Below are positions 35,005 through 44,176 of a stretch of 64,000 bases of DNA, piece after piece. The position numbers and the translations under genes are program-made. The stretch is from positions 363,618 through 427,617 of the forward strand of contig NZ_JBDUUH010000004.1 of assembly GCF_039939195.1 (NCBI RefSeq), read 5' to 3'. Every line of letters begins with the position of its first letter. Position 1 is the first letter of the stretch. The stretch is from Foliimonas ilicis. Its GTDB lineage: Bacteria; Pseudomonadota; Alphaproteobacteria; Rhizobiales; Rhizobiaceae. The notes beneath the pieces were generated by a model. That model was not told where the DNA came from. It did no database searches and saw nothing but the letters and a program-made list of their open reading frames with translations.

Positions 35005-36117
35005 ATGGGGTTTCGCGTGCCGGATCTACCGGGAAAGAATGCGATTGAGGTTCGTGGGGTAAGAAAACTTTTCGGAACGGGAGATGCCCAGATCGCGGCT
35101 CTCGACGATGTTTTCGTTTCAATTCGTGAGAACGAGTTTTTCACGCTTCTCGGGCCTTCGGGTTGCGGAAAGACCACGCTGCTTCGTCTGATTGCCGGAT
35201 TCGACTTTCCAAACGATGGGGAAATCCTGCTTTACGGCAGCGATATCGCACCTCTTCCACCCTTCAAACGGCCGGTAAATACTGTTTTCCAGAATTACGC
35301 CCTGTTTCCGCATATGACGGTCGCGCAGAATATTGCCTTCGGCCTCGAAATGCTGGGCAAGCCGAAGGCAGAGGTTTCCGCCCGCGTCACCGAAATGCTG
35401 AAGCTCGTGCGCATGGAAGCGCTGAAGGATCGGCGCACAAGCCAGATTTCCGGCGGTCAGCAGCAGCGCGTGGCGCTTGCCCGCGCACTTGCCCCACAAC
35501 CGAAGGTTCTGCTTCTGGATGAGCCTCTTTCGGCGCTCGACTATAAGCTGCGCAAGGAAATGCAGATCGAGTTGAAGCGGCTTCAGAGCGAAACCGGCAT
35601 CACCTTCATTTTTGTCACTCATGATCAAGAAGAAGCGCTGACCATGTCAGACCGCATCGCGGTCATGTCCGCCGGCAAAATCCTCCAGATCGGCGCACCG
35701 TGGGAAATCTACGATCGCCCAGCCGACCGCTTCGTTGCTGACTTCATCGGCGAAACGAACTTCCTCGAAGCCGAGGTGCTGTCCATCAATGGCGACAGGG
35801 CGACCGTAAAACTGTCTTCCGGTGCGGAAATTCAGGCATCGCTGCCGGACGGTTCGACGCCATCGGGCAAGGTCACGATCGTCATTCGCCCCGAACATGC
35901 GCGCATTGCGCAGCCCGATGCGAAGGCAACGCTGCAAGGCATTGTCGAAACGGTCGTTTATCTCGGCACCGACACGCATTTCCATGTGCGGCTGGACGAT
36001 GGCAGCATCTTTATATTGCGCCAGCAGAACAGCCGAACGGAGGAATGCGGCTTCACCAAAGACGACCGGGTCGGCATCGTAACTGCGGGCGATGCTGCGC
36101 AGATATTGAAGGACTGA
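35005..36117 (+). CDS. potA: Spermidine/putrescine ABC transporter ATP-binding protein
   Basis: The product is up to 370 residues from ATG 35005; a GTG at 35017 (VPDLPGKNAIEV) is an alternative start, since neither has a strong ribosome binding site. Walker A is LLGPSGCGKTTLLRLIAG, signature ISGGQQQRVALARAL, Walker B VLLLDEPLSALD and switch FVTHDQEEALTMSDRI. A TOBE domain fills the C-terminus (about 280-370). It powers uptake of putrescine or spermidine and is the first gene of a four-gene operon (ATPase, two permeases, binding protein). Confidence 0.94.
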   Translation: MGFRVPDLPGKNAIEVRGVRKLFGTGDAQIAALDDVFVSIRENEFFTLLGPSGCGKTTLLRLIAGFDFPNDGEILLYGSDIAPLPPFKRPVNTVFQNYALFPHMTVAQNIAFGLEMLGKPKAEVSARVTEMLKLVRMEALKDRRTSQISGGQQQRVALARALAPQPKVLLLDEPLSALDYKLRKEMQIELKRLQSETGITFIFVTHDQEEALTMSDRIAVMSAGKILQIGAPWEIYDRPADRFVADFIGETNFLEAEVLSINGDRATVKLSSGAEIQASLPDGSTPSGKVTIVIRPEHARIAQPDAKATLQGIVETVVYLGTDTHFHVRLDDGSIFILRQQNSRTEECGFTKDDRVGIVTAGDAAQILKD

Positions 36118-36120
36118 CCG

Positions 36121-37041
36121 ATGGCGAGTGCGCAGGAAGTCGTCCAGCAGGTCGAAAAAGCCGACATTCGCAATCGCTGGCTGCTCACCGCGCCAGCCCT
36201 CACCGTCATCTTTCTTGCCGCGACCGGCCCGCTGCTCATCGTTCTCGTTTATTCTTTTCTCTCGCCCGGCCCTTACGGCGACGTGAAATGGGAATTCTCG
36301 ACGGATGGCTGGGCGAGCGTCTTCTTTCAGCGCGATATTTTCGACGACACGCTTTCACTGGCAGACGCGCATATCTCGATCTTCTGGAGATCGGTGAAAC
36401 TGGCCCTCGCCACCACGGTTTTCACGTTGATTTTCGGCTTTCCGACCGCTTATTTCATCGCGACGCGCCCTGAAAGAACCCGCGAAGTCTGGCTGTTCCT
36501 GATCACGATTCCCTTCTGGACGAACCTTTTGATCCGCACTTTCGCGATCCTTCAGGTCATCCGCAATGAAGGCGTCATCAATTCGGCGCTGCTCAATCTC
36601 GGCATTATTCAGCAGCCGATACAGATGCTTTTCACCGATTTCGCCATCATGGTCGGCATGGTCTATGTCTATTTGCCGCTGATGGTGCTGCCGCTTTATG
36701 CAAGCATGGAAAAGATCGATTTCCGTCTGGTCGAGGCAGGCTACGACCTCTATGCAACGCGGCTGAAAGTGCTGTGGCGCATTATCCTGCCACTGGTGAA
36801 ACCGGGCGTAATCGCCGGTTCTATTCTGGTCTTCATCCCTTCGCTTGGCGCTTACGTAACACCGCGCCTTCTTGGCGGCGGCAAGAATTTGATGCTCGGA
36901 AATCTGATCGAATTGCAGTTCGGGCAAGGCCGAAACTGGCCGTTGGGCGCGGCCCTGTCGCTGACGCTCATGGTCATCGTCATGGTCGCGCTGCTCGTCT
37001 ATGTCCGAAACGCTGGAAAATCGGACATCCGTCATGGCTAA
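36121..37041 (+). CDS. potB: Polyamine ABC transporter permease (PotB/PotH type)
   Basis: This 306-residue inner-membrane protein has six predicted spans, the first at about 21-42 (LLTAPALTVIFLAATGPLLI), and the PotB/H-type segment FWTNLLIRTFAILQVIRNEG. Its EAA-like loop is LVEAGYDLYATRLKVLWRIILP. It starts three bases after the ATPase gene and overlaps the next permease by eight bases. It forms the channel with the PotC-type subunit. Confidence 0.93.
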   Translation: MASAQEVVQQVEKADIRNRWLLTAPALTVIFLAATGPLLIVLVYSFLSPGPYGDVKWEFSTDGWASVFFQRDIFDDTLSLADAHISIFWRSVKLALATTVFTLIFGFPTAYFIATRPERTREVWLFLITIPFWTNLLIRTFAILQVIRNEGVINSALLNLGIIQQPIQMLFTDFAIMVGMVYVYLPLMVLPLYASMEKIDFRLVEAGYDLYATRLKVLWRIILPLVKPGVIAGSILVFIPSLGAYVTPRLLGGGKNLMLGNLIELQFGQGRNWPLGAALSLTLMVIVMVALLVYVRNAGKSDIRHG

Positions 37042-37834
37042 GCAGTTCGAAATCAAGCGTCTTCCGGGTTTCACCGCCATTGCGATGATCTGCTTCATCG
37101 CGCTCTATCTGCCGATCGCGTTGCTAGTCGTCTATGCCTTCAATGCGGGCGAATCCATCTCCACCATGCAGGGCTTTTCCTTCCGCTGGTTCGTGCAGGC
37201 ATGGAGCAACCAGCAGGTCATCGACGCATCATGGCGCTCGATCCAGATCGCCTCGGTCGCCGCCGTTTCGGCAACGGTACTGGCCACGATGGCAGCCCTG
37301 GCAACGACGCGCACCAACGAATATCCCGGCCTCACCTTCAAGTACGCCTTCATCAACCAGCCGCTTATGGTGCCGGAAATCGTCACGGCGGTCGCACTTT
37401 TGATCTTCTTTGCCCGCGTGAAAGTCTGGACCGGCTATACCGGCCTTGGCTATCTGATGATCGCGCATACGGCGTTCTGCATTCCATTTGCCTATCTCCC
37501 GATCCGCGCGCGCCTCGAAAGCATGGATCTGACTTTGGAGCGTGCTGCGGCTGATCTTTACGCAACGCCGTGGAAAGCCTTCCGGCGGGTTACTCTGCCG
37601 CTGCTTTGGCCGGGCATTCTCGCCGGGCTGATGCTCGCCTTCGTCATCTCGCTGGATGACGTCGTCATTACCGAATTCGTTAAATCGGGCGGGCAGGACA
37701 CACTGCCAACCTACATGCTCGGCCAGCTTCGCCGTATCATCACGCCCGAAATGAATGCGATTTCGACCGTATTCCTGCTTTTGTCGGTCGCCATCGTCAC
37801 TGTGTTTTTCTTCATCAGCAGGAAACGCGATTAA
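37034..37834 (+). CDS. potC: Polyamine ABC transporter permease (PotC/PotI type)
   Basis: The product is 266 residues from ATG 37034 (MAKQFEIKRLPGFTAIAM); an in-frame start 11 codons upstream would overlap potB by 41 bases and adds no conserved sequence. Six hydrophobic segments, the PotC-typical SFRWFVQAW and VVYAFNAGESISTMQGF region, and an EAA loop (ERAAADLYATPWKAFRRVTLP) are present. The loop SLDDVVITEFVKSGGQDTLP is highly typical of PotC/PotI. It is the second channel subunit. Confidence 0.94.
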   Translation: MAKQFEIKRLPGFTAIAMICFIALYLPIALLVVYAFNAGESISTMQGFSFRWFVQAWSNQQVIDASWRSIQIASVAAVSATVLATMAALATTRTNEYPGLTFKYAFINQPLMVPEIVTAVALLIFFARVKVWTGYTGLGYLMIAHTAFCIPFAYLPIRARLESMDLTLERAAADLYATPWKAFRRVTLPLLWPGILAGLMLAFVISLDDVVITEFVKSGGQDTLPTYMLGQLRRIITPEMNAISTVFLLLSVAIVTVFFFISRKRD

Positions 37835-37851
37835 ACAATGGGAGACGACCG

Positions 37852-38886
37852 ATGAACTGGAAACTGACGGCAGCCTCTGCCGGGCTTGCGCTGATGGCCT
37901 CGACGGGCCTCGCAAGTGCCGAGGGCGCACTCAACATCTACAATTGGGGCAACTACACCAACCCCGAACTGATCAAGAAATTCGAAGACACCTACAAGGT
38001 CAAGGTCACGCTGACCGACTACGATTCAAACGACACGGCACTCGCCAAGATTCGTCAAGGCGGCCACGGCTTCGACATCGTCATGCCTTCGCAGAACTAT
38101 CTGCCGATCTGGATCGAGGAAGGGCTTTTGCTCGAAACCCGCCCGGACCAGATGGAAAATTTCAAGCATGTAGCCAAGGAATGGGCCGACCCGGAATTCG
38201 ACAAGGGCCGCCATTATTCCGTGCCATGGGCGTGGGGTACGGTCGGTACCGTCGTGAATACGAGCGTCTACAAGGGCGACATCAACACCTGGAAAATCCT
38301 GTTCGAGACGCCGGACGAGCTGAAGGGCAAGGTCAACGTCGTTCCTGAAATGACCGACGTGATCGACGCCGCCATCAGCTATCATGGTGGCCAAAAGTGC
38401 ACGGACGACAAGGAAATCCTGCGCAAGGTGCGCGATACGCTGGTTGCCTCGAAGCCGAACTGGATTTCGATGGAATACGGCACGATCGAGAAGATGCTTG
38501 CAGGCGATTTCGCGGCGGGCAGCGACTGGAACGGCTCGGCGCTGCGCCAGCGCCTCCAGAACCCGGCTATCAATTACGGCTATCCGGTCGAAGGCTTCTA
38601 CTATTGGAGCGACAACACGGTGGTCCTGAAAGACGCCAAGAACCCGGAAAACGCCAAGCTCTTCCAGAACTTCATCATGGACCCGGAAAATGCGGCGCTT
38701 ATCTCCGCCTTCTCGCGCTATGCGAACGGCATCGAAGGCTCGCAGGAATTCATGCCTGCGGACATGAAGGACGCACCGGAAATCAACGTCCCGGAAGAGT
38801 TCAAGAAGAACGGCCGCCTGTCGAAGACCTGCCCTCCTGATGTGCAGGCGCTCTACACCCGCATCTGGACCGAACTTCAGAAGTAA
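37852..38886 (+). CDS. potF: Polyamine-binding periplasmic protein (PotD/PotF type)
   Basis: This 344-residue protein starts at ATG 37852 with GGGAG about 8 bases upstream. It has a signal peptide (about 1-23, ending LASA) and the family start LNIYNWGNYTNPELIKKFED. Further conserved parts are GFDIVMPSQNYLPIWIEEGL and YGYPVEGFYYWSDNTVVL. It binds putrescine, spermidine or a related amine in the periplasm. It is the last gene of the pot operon, closed by the hairpin at 38894-38920. Which polyamine it prefers cannot be decided by eye. Confidence 0.93.
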   Translation: MNWKLTAASAGLALMASTGLASAEGALNIYNWGNYTNPELIKKFEDTYKVKVTLTDYDSNDTALAKIRQGGHGFDIVMPSQNYLPIWIEEGLLLETRPDQMENFKHVAKEWADPEFDKGRHYSVPWAWGTVGTVVNTSVYKGDINTWKILFETPDELKGKVNVVPEMTDVIDAAISYHGGQKCTDDKEILRKVRDTLVASKPNWISMEYGTIEKMLAGDFAAGSDWNGSALRQRLQNPAINYGYPVEGFYYWSDNTVVLKDAKNPENAKLFQNFIMDPENAALISAFSRYANGIEGSQEFMPADMKDAPEINVPEEFKKNGRLSKTCPPDVQALYTRIWTELQK

Positions 38887-38893
38887 TGTGATC

Positions 38894-38920
38894 AAGGCCC
38901 GGCGCAAAACGCCGGGCCTT
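38894..38920 (+). terminator. Terminator-like hairpin after the pot operon
   Basis: A perfect 11-base stem AAGGCCCGGCG/CGCCGGGCCTT with the 5-base loop CAAAA begins 7 bases after the stop codon. Only a short T-rich tail follows, so termination may be partial and allow read-through to the serine hydrolase gene. Confidence 0.75.
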
Positions 38921-38940
38921 CGCCTGTTTGAAGGATCATC

Positions 38941-40116
38941 ATGACATCAACAGTATTCGAAAAACGATTTGGCTTCCGCCGTAGTGACATCAATCTCGGC
39001 AACTGGCGCCTTAACCCGTACAGTCGATGGTCGTTCCAGAATGTCAGCGAGCTTGTTCCTAGCGCCGTGATTTCGAATACAGGCGGCCTCAGCGAAGAAC
39101 CTATGGCTGATGCTTCGGGCCTGTTGTCTGAAAAACTGATGATCGACGGAAAACCGGAAACGGTTTCGGCTTTCCTCGAACGTTCCTCGACAGACGCGCT
39201 GGTCGTCATGAAAGGCGGAAAATTCGTCGCGGACTACGCGGCAGGCACTGTCGATCCGGCCTCCCCGCACCTCATTTTCTCGATCAGCAAATCGCTGACC
39301 GCCATACTCGCCGGCATCGTCGAGGCAGACGGCCTGCTCGATCCCGAAGCGCCGGTTACCCGCTACGTGCCGGAAGCCGAGGGCTCGGCCTACGGGGATG
39401 CGACCGTCCGCAATCTGCTCGACATGCGCGTCAGCCTCGATTTCGCGGAAACCTATCTCGACCCCGAAAGCGCATATGCCCGCTACCGCCGCGCCATGCT
39501 GTGGAACCCCGGTGGCGGCGAAGAAGGCCTGCTGGCCATGTTGTGCTCGATACCCAAGGGGCCGCTGCCGCATGGCGGGCCGCTCCGTTATCGCTCACCG
39601 AATTCTGATATGCTCGGCATCGTCGTCGAGCGCGCGGCTGGCATTCGTTTGTCGGAGCTGCTGTCAGAGCGCCTCTGGAAACCGCTCGGCGCAAAAAGCA
39701 ACGCCATGATCACCGTCGACCGCGAAGGTTTCGGTCGTGCCGCAGGCGGCGTTTCCGTTACCGGGCGCGATCTTGCGCGGGTTGGTGAAATGATGCGCCA
39801 GGCCGGTTTTGCCGGAGGCAAGAGCATTGTTCCCGAACCCTGGGTTCGCGATACGATCAGCGCCGGAGACAAGGCCGCCTGGACCGCGGGCGACTTCGCG
39901 AAACTCGCGCCCAACGGCTCCTACCGCAACCAATGGTACCAGAGCGGCATGGAAAGCCACGCTTATTGCGGTATCGGCATTCACGGCCAATGGCTCTATA
40001 TCGACCCGCCGACGGAAACCGTCATCGTGAAGCTTTCATCGCAGGCCGAACCCGTGGACGACGCGCTCGACCTTGGCTGCCTCCAATTTTTCGCCCAAAT
40101 CATCCGGCTTTTCTGA
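38941..40116 (+). CDS. Serine hydrolase, class C beta-lactamase fold (6-aminohexanoate-dimer hydrolase like)
   Basis: This 391-residue protein has no signal peptide. The catalytic SxxK is Ser114-Ile-Ser-Lys117 (LIFSISKSLTAILAG). A tyrosine motif lies in LRYRSPNSDMLGIVVERAAG (about residue 217), and GIGIHGQWLYIDP fits the third active-site strand. The pattern matches NylB-type amide hydrolases and carboxylesterases rather than secreted beta-lactamases. It starts 54 bases after the polyamine-binding protein gene, just beyond a terminator-like hairpin. Cytoplasmic hydrolysis of an amide brought in by the pot system is an attractive but unproven role. Confidence 0.85.
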   Translation: MTSTVFEKRFGFRRSDINLGNWRLNPYSRWSFQNVSELVPSAVISNTGGLSEEPMADASGLLSEKLMIDGKPETVSAFLERSSTDALVVMKGGKFVADYAAGTVDPASPHLIFSISKSLTAILAGIVEADGLLDPEAPVTRYVPEAEGSAYGDATVRNLLDMRVSLDFAETYLDPESAYARYRRAMLWNPGGGEEGLLAMLCSIPKGPLPHGGPLRYRSPNSDMLGIVVERAAGIRLSELLSERLWKPLGAKSNAMITVDREGFGRAAGGVSVTGRDLARVGEMMRQAGFAGGKSIVPEPWVRDTISAGDKAAWTAGDFAKLAPNGSYRNQWYQSGMESHAYCGIGIHGQWLYIDPPTETVIVKLSSQAEPVDDALDLGCLQFFAQIIRLF

Positions 40117-40247
40117 TAAACTTCTGGAAATACCGGCCAAAACGGCGCGATCGCGACGCGAATATTTGTAGTTTCGCCGTAATGGTGTAGGAGGACTTTC
40201 GCGCTGGCCGGCTGTTTGGCCGTCAAACGAAAGCAAGATGCACAGGC

Positions 40248-40661
40248 ATGACGATTGAGACCCCACAAACCTCGCAGGGCCGCGGACTTCTGTCCGTAGT
40301 CTTGATGTGGTTTGCGGTTCTGCTCGCCGCCGCGCATTTCTCCTTCACCACCGAATCGCTTTCGCAGACCCAGCTTGTCGGCCAACGCGGCGAAGCCGGA
40401 ACCGGCTCGCATGATGGCGGCCCGGCAAAACAGCATTCAACGCCCACCGGTTCGCAGCGTCTTTTCGCGCTTTCCGATGTAAGACAGCTCAAATTCTCGC
40501 CGTTTTCGCCCGACAATGGGCCGATGCCGGCCATTCTGCCTGCGCAGGATCTGGCTTTCCTGATTTCAGGCAGCCAGGTGCTGACGCTTTTGCCGGATCA
40601 AAGCCTTCCGGCATCGAAACCCGAAAGCAGCAAAGCGCGCGCGCCGCCGCAAATGTCATAG
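40248..40661 (+). CDS. Hypothetical protein with N-terminal membrane segment, 137 residues
   Basis: After a polar start comes one hydrophobic segment (about residues 14-32, LLSVVLMWFAVLLAAAHFSF), then a low-complexity polar region (about 45-70) and a more ordered tail (LPAQDLAFLISGSQVLTLLP). It could be anchored in the inner membrane or secreted. No motif is recognised, and the ribosome binding site is weak (AAGCAAG). It lies between the serine hydrolase and secDF, with no overlapping real gene, which makes it plausible but not certain. Confidence 0.55.
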   Translation: MTIETPQTSQGRGLLSVVLMWFAVLLAAAHFSFTTESLSQTQLVGQRGEAGTGSHDGGPAKQHSTPTGSQRLFALSDVRQLKFSPFSPDNGPMPAILPAQDLAFLISGSQVLTLLPDQSLPASKPESSKARAPPQMS

Positions 40662-40750
40662 CCTAGAACCGTTCCGACGAGCGGCCATACGGAAATGACC
40701 GCGTTCGCCGATCCTTTTGAAGGGGGCAACGCAACGACAGGATCAAAGAC

Positions 40751-43279
40751 ATGCGAACTTCACGATGGGTTATTGCAGCCTATTCGATTATCGTTCTGGC
40801 GGGCCTTATTGCCGCGTTGCCGAACATTTTTACGCCAGCGCAGCTTGCAAGCCTGCCTAACTGGTTCCCGAAACAGCAGATCACGCTGGGTCTCGACCTT
40901 CAGGGCGGCTCGCACCTCGTTCTTGAGGTCGATGCGGCAACCCTGAAATCGGACCGCCTGCGCTCGCTTCTCGACGATGCGCGCGGCGCGCTTCGCAACG
41001 AGCGCATCCAGACCCAGTCGGCCCGCGTGGTCGGCGACGCGGTCGTTATTGCAGTTGCCGATGAGGCACAGCGCACCAAGGCGCTCGAAATTCTGCGCGC
41101 GCTTGCCGTTCCTGTTGCCACGACCGGCTTCGGTATCGGCTCGCCGGATGTCGAAGTCGCGACGACACAGAACCAGATTCGCCTGACGCTTACACAGGCT
41201 GGCCTGACGGATCGCCTGAACTCGGCGCTTGAGCAGAGCCTTGAAATCGTTCGCCAGCGCGTCGATCAGGTCGGCGTTGCCGAACCTACCATCCAGCGCG
41301 TCGGCTCGGACCGCATGCTGGTCCAGCTTCCCGGCCTGCAGGACCCGACACGTCTTCGCGAACTGCTGGGCAGCACGGCCAAGATGGCCTTCCACATGGT
41401 TTCCAACGATGCCACCGGCGACCAGTTGCCTGCCGGTGTCACCATGCTACCGGACGCAAAGACCGGCCAGCAATATCCGATCGAAGACCGCGTCGCACTG
41501 AGCGGCGAGCGTTTGACCGATGCGCGCGCAGGCTTCGACCAGCGCACGCAGGAGCCGATCGTTTCCTTCCGGTTCGACAGTGTCGGCGCACGTCAGTTCG
41601 CAGACATCACCCGTCAGAATGTCGGTCGTCCCTTCGCCATCGTTCTCGACGGCAAGGTGCTGAGCGCGCCTGTCATCCGTGAGCCGATCACCGGCGGTTC
41701 AGGCCAGATCAGCGGCAGCTTCACGGTTGAAGACACCGTCGTTCTCTCAGCACTGCTGCGCGCCGGCGCCCTGCCCGCTCCGCTCACCGTCATCGAGGAA
41801 CGCACCGTCGGTCCCGATCTTGGCGGCGACATCATCCAGATGGGCATCTACACCGGCATCGCGGGCTTCCTGCTCGTCGTCGTCTTCATGGTGGTGCTCT
41901 ACGGCACCTGGGGCATGATCGCGAACTTCGCGCTGCTCCTGCACCTGCTCATGACCATCGGTGTCATGACATTTATCGGCGCAACCCTGACCCTACCCGG
42001 CATTGCCGGTATCATTCTGGGTATCGGCCTTGGCGTCGATGCGAACATTCTCATTAATGAGCGAATACGCGAAGAATCCAAGAAGGGGCTAAGCGCGTTT
42101 GCCGCCCTCAATCAGGGCTTCCATCGCGCCTTCTCGACCATTGTCGATGCCAACGTAACCTCGCTGATCGTCACCGCGCTGCTCTTTATGTTCGGCTCGG
42201 GTCCGGTCCGCGGCTTCGCGATCACCATGATCATCGGCACCGTGCTTTCGATGTTCACCGCTATCGCAATCGTTCGGGTCATCATGGTTGCCGTCGTTCG
42301 CCGCCGGAAGCTGAAGACACTCACCATCGAGCCATTCGTCCGCTTCTTCCCGGAAAAGACGTCGATCAGCTTCATGAATGCGCGCTTCCTGGGTATCGGC
42401 ATCTCGATCTTCCTGTCGCTCGCCTCCATCGGCCTGTTCTTCAAGCCGGGTCTGAATTACGGCATCGACTTCATGGGCGGCATTCAGGTCGAGATCACCA
42501 CATCGGGCGAGCCCGATCTGGCGCAGCTCAGAAGTACGCTCGGAGAGCTCAATCTTGGCGAAGTCGCACTCCAGACGATCGGCGCGGACAACAATGTGCT
42601 GATCCGCGTCCAGCGTCAGGAAGGCGGCGAAGCCGAACAGACCGCAGCGGTTCAGAAGGTGAGAACCGCCGTCGAGCAACTCGATCAAGGCGTGAAGATC
42701 GACCGAACGGAGGTGGTCGGTCCGAAGGTCAGCGGCGAGCTCGCGCAATCGGGCGTGCTCGCAGTCGTGCTCGCCTCGCTAGCCATGCTTCTCTATATTT
42801 GGTGGCGGTTTGAGTGGAACTTTGCCGTCGGTGCAATTGTGACGCTGTTGCTCGATACGACGAAAGCCATCGGCTTCTTCGCGATAATGGGGCTCGATTT
42901 TAACCTGACGGCCATCGCGGCGCTGTTGACGATTATCGCTTATTCGGTGAACGACAAAGTCGTCGTCTATGACCGAATGCGAGAAAATCTGAGGCTATAC
43001 AAGAAGATGCCACTACGCGAAGTCATCGATATGAGCATCAATCAGGTGTTCGCACGATGCGTCTACACATCCGTCGCCATCCTCGCCTCCATCCTGCCGA
43101 TGGCGATCTGGGGCGGTAGTGCTGTCGAAAACTTCGCAGTACCGATGGTGTTCGGCGTGCTGGTGGCCACCACTTCGTCCATCTTCATCGCAGCCCCGAT
43201 CCTGCTCTTCCTCGGCAATTGGTGGAGACACCGCGCCGAGAGAGCGGAAGCTTCGACTGCGGTGGTGGCGAAGAGCTGA
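40751..43279 (+). CDS. secDF: Fused protein translocase subunit SecDF
   Basis: This 842-residue protein fuses SecD (about 1-515) and SecF (about 530-842), an arrangement standard in Rhizobiales. SecD motifs include LGLDLQGGSHLVLEVD, the P1 periplasmic domain, and GIAGIILGIGLGVDANILINERIREE. SecF shows FKPGLNYGIDFMGGIQVE and IAYSVNDKVVVYDRMREN. Twelve membrane segments are expected. SecDF uses the proton gradient to help pull exported proteins through SecYEG. A strong intrinsic terminator follows 18 bases after the stop codon. Confidence 0.97.
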   Translation: MRTSRWVIAAYSIIVLAGLIAALPNIFTPAQLASLPNWFPKQQITLGLDLQGGSHLVLEVDAATLKSDRLRSLLDDARGALRNERIQTQSARVVGDAVVIAVADEAQRTKALEILRALAVPVATTGFGIGSPDVEVATTQNQIRLTLTQAGLTDRLNSALEQSLEIVRQRVDQVGVAEPTIQRVGSDRMLVQLPGLQDPTRLRELLGSTAKMAFHMVSNDATGDQLPAGVTMLPDAKTGQQYPIEDRVALSGERLTDARAGFDQRTQEPIVSFRFDSVGARQFADITRQNVGRPFAIVLDGKVLSAPVIREPITGGSGQISGSFTVEDTVVLSALLRAGALPAPLTVIEERTVGPDLGGDIIQMGIYTGIAGFLLVVVFMVVLYGTWGMIANFALLLHLLMTIGVMTFIGATLTLPGIAGIILGIGLGVDANILINERIREESKKGLSAFAALNQGFHRAFSTIVDANVTSLIVTALLFMFGSGPVRGFAITMIIGTVLSMFTAIAIVRVIMVAVVRRRKLKTLTIEPFVRFFPEKTSISFMNARFLGIGISIFLSLASIGLFFKPGLNYGIDFMGGIQVEITTSGEPDLAQLRSTLGELNLGEVALQTIGADNNVLIRVQRQEGGEAEQTAAVQKVRTAVEQLDQGVKIDRTEVVGPKVSGELAQSGVLAVVLASLAMLLYIWWRFEWNFAVGAIVTLLLDTTKAIGFFAIMGLDFNLTAIAALLTIIAYSVNDKVVVYDRMRENLRLYKKMPLREVIDMSINQVFARCVYTSVAILASILPMAIWGGSAVENFAVPMVFGVLVATTSSIFIAAPILLFLGNWWRHRAERAEASTAVVAKS

Positions 43280-43296
43280 TCGACTCGTACAACAAC

Positions 43297-43331
43297 AAAA
43301 AGGCCCGATCCACATGGATCGGGCCTTTTTT
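43297..43331 (+). terminator. Intrinsic terminator of secDF
   Basis: A perfect 15-base stem (AAAAAGGCCCGATCC at 43297-43311 with its complement at 43316-43330), loop ACAT, ends in six T residues. It is symmetric and could work in both directions. Confidence 0.93.
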
Positions 43332-43376
43332 GTTTGGGCGTTAGAGCGGTTGCCGTTTTGATGAAGTCACGAAGCA

Positions 43377-43533
43377 CCCCCCTCTGCCCTGCCGGGCATC
43401 TCCCCCTCAAGGGGGGAGATTATCTCGTCATGAAACGCCGGCATCAAACGCCAACGTTTAACAATGAAGGCGGGTAGCGGTGTCAGCCAATCTCCCCCCT
43501 TGAGGGGGAGATGTCCGGCAGGACAGAGGGGGG
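43377..43533. repeat. Palindromic repeat copy E (CCCTCAAGGGGGG subtype)
   Basis: The left arm CCCCCCTCTGCCCTGCCGGGC continues into CCCCCTCAAGGGGGGAG; the right arm CTCCCCCCTTGAGGGGGAG leads to CCGGCAGGACAGAGGGGGG. The centre (GAAACGCCGGCATC...AATGAAGGCGG) resembles that of copy F. It lies between convergent secDF and the methyltransferase gene. Confidence 0.9.
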
Positions 43534-43582
43534 TGCTGTCCCGCCAACCTTTTTTATAAAAATGAAGGGCTCTAAAAAAAAA

Positions 43583-44176
43583 TCAGCCTTGGCCGGATTT
43601 CAATCCGAGAAAGCTCCAGCTCACATCGTCACGCCCAAGCATATCTTCCCGTTCATTGTGATGAATGCAGGAAAGCCTCTGCGTCTGCGCAAGTGCAATC
43701 GTCTCTGTCGCCGAGACGTCGAACATCTTGCGGCCTGCCGGGACCGGCCCATGCCGAAGCGACATGATAATGATGCCGCCCAGCACAAGCATTTGCGCAA
43801 GATGTGTCATGGCGGTTCGACGCTCCGCCTCGTCCAGATGCATCCAGACTGCCGTCAGCATGATCACGTCAAAGACCCGCCCGCCCACAACGGAAAGGTC
43901 GGGCAGGATGTCGTCGATCCATTCGATGGAGGCCGACGCATGAAGTCTCTGGCCTTCGGCCCGCAACGCCGCCGTGGGTTCGACGGCCGTAACCTTATGA
44001 CCGCGCGCCGTTAAAGCCGCAGCATCGCGGCCCGACCCCGCCCCTATGTCAAGAATCCGCGAAGGCTCTGACGGAAATAGGTGCAGCACATCGCGATGAA
44101 CATCGGAAAACCCGATGCTCTCATATTGCACGGCCAGCGCCTTTGCATTTTCACCATAACCGTCCGTGCCCTGCAT
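43583..44176 (-). CDS. SAM-dependent methyltransferase, class I
   Basis: This 197-residue protein has the SAM-binding motif I in ILDIGAGSGRDAAALTARGH (about residues 41-60), the acidic residue of motif II in VTAVEPTAAL, and a later strand VFDVIMLTAVWMHL. The acceptor is unknown. Its ATG shares one base with the stop codon of the upstream MFS gene (TGATG), so the two are translationally coupled and may act on related compounds. Confidence 0.85.
   Translation of the reverse strand: MQGTDGYGENAKALAVQYESIGFSDVHRDVLHLFPSEPSRILDIGAGSGRDAAALTARGHKVTAVEPTAALRAEGQRLHASASIEWIDDILPDLSVVGGRVFDVIMLTAVWMHLDEAERRTAMTHLAQMLVLGGIIIMSLRHGPVPAGRKMFDVSATETIALAQTQRLSCIHHNEREDMLGRDDVSWSFLGLKSGQG

Noticed and set aside
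38941..40116. Chromosomal AmpC beta-lactamase
   Set aside because: No signal peptide and overall pattern closer to NylB-type hydrolases; a resistance role is not supported.
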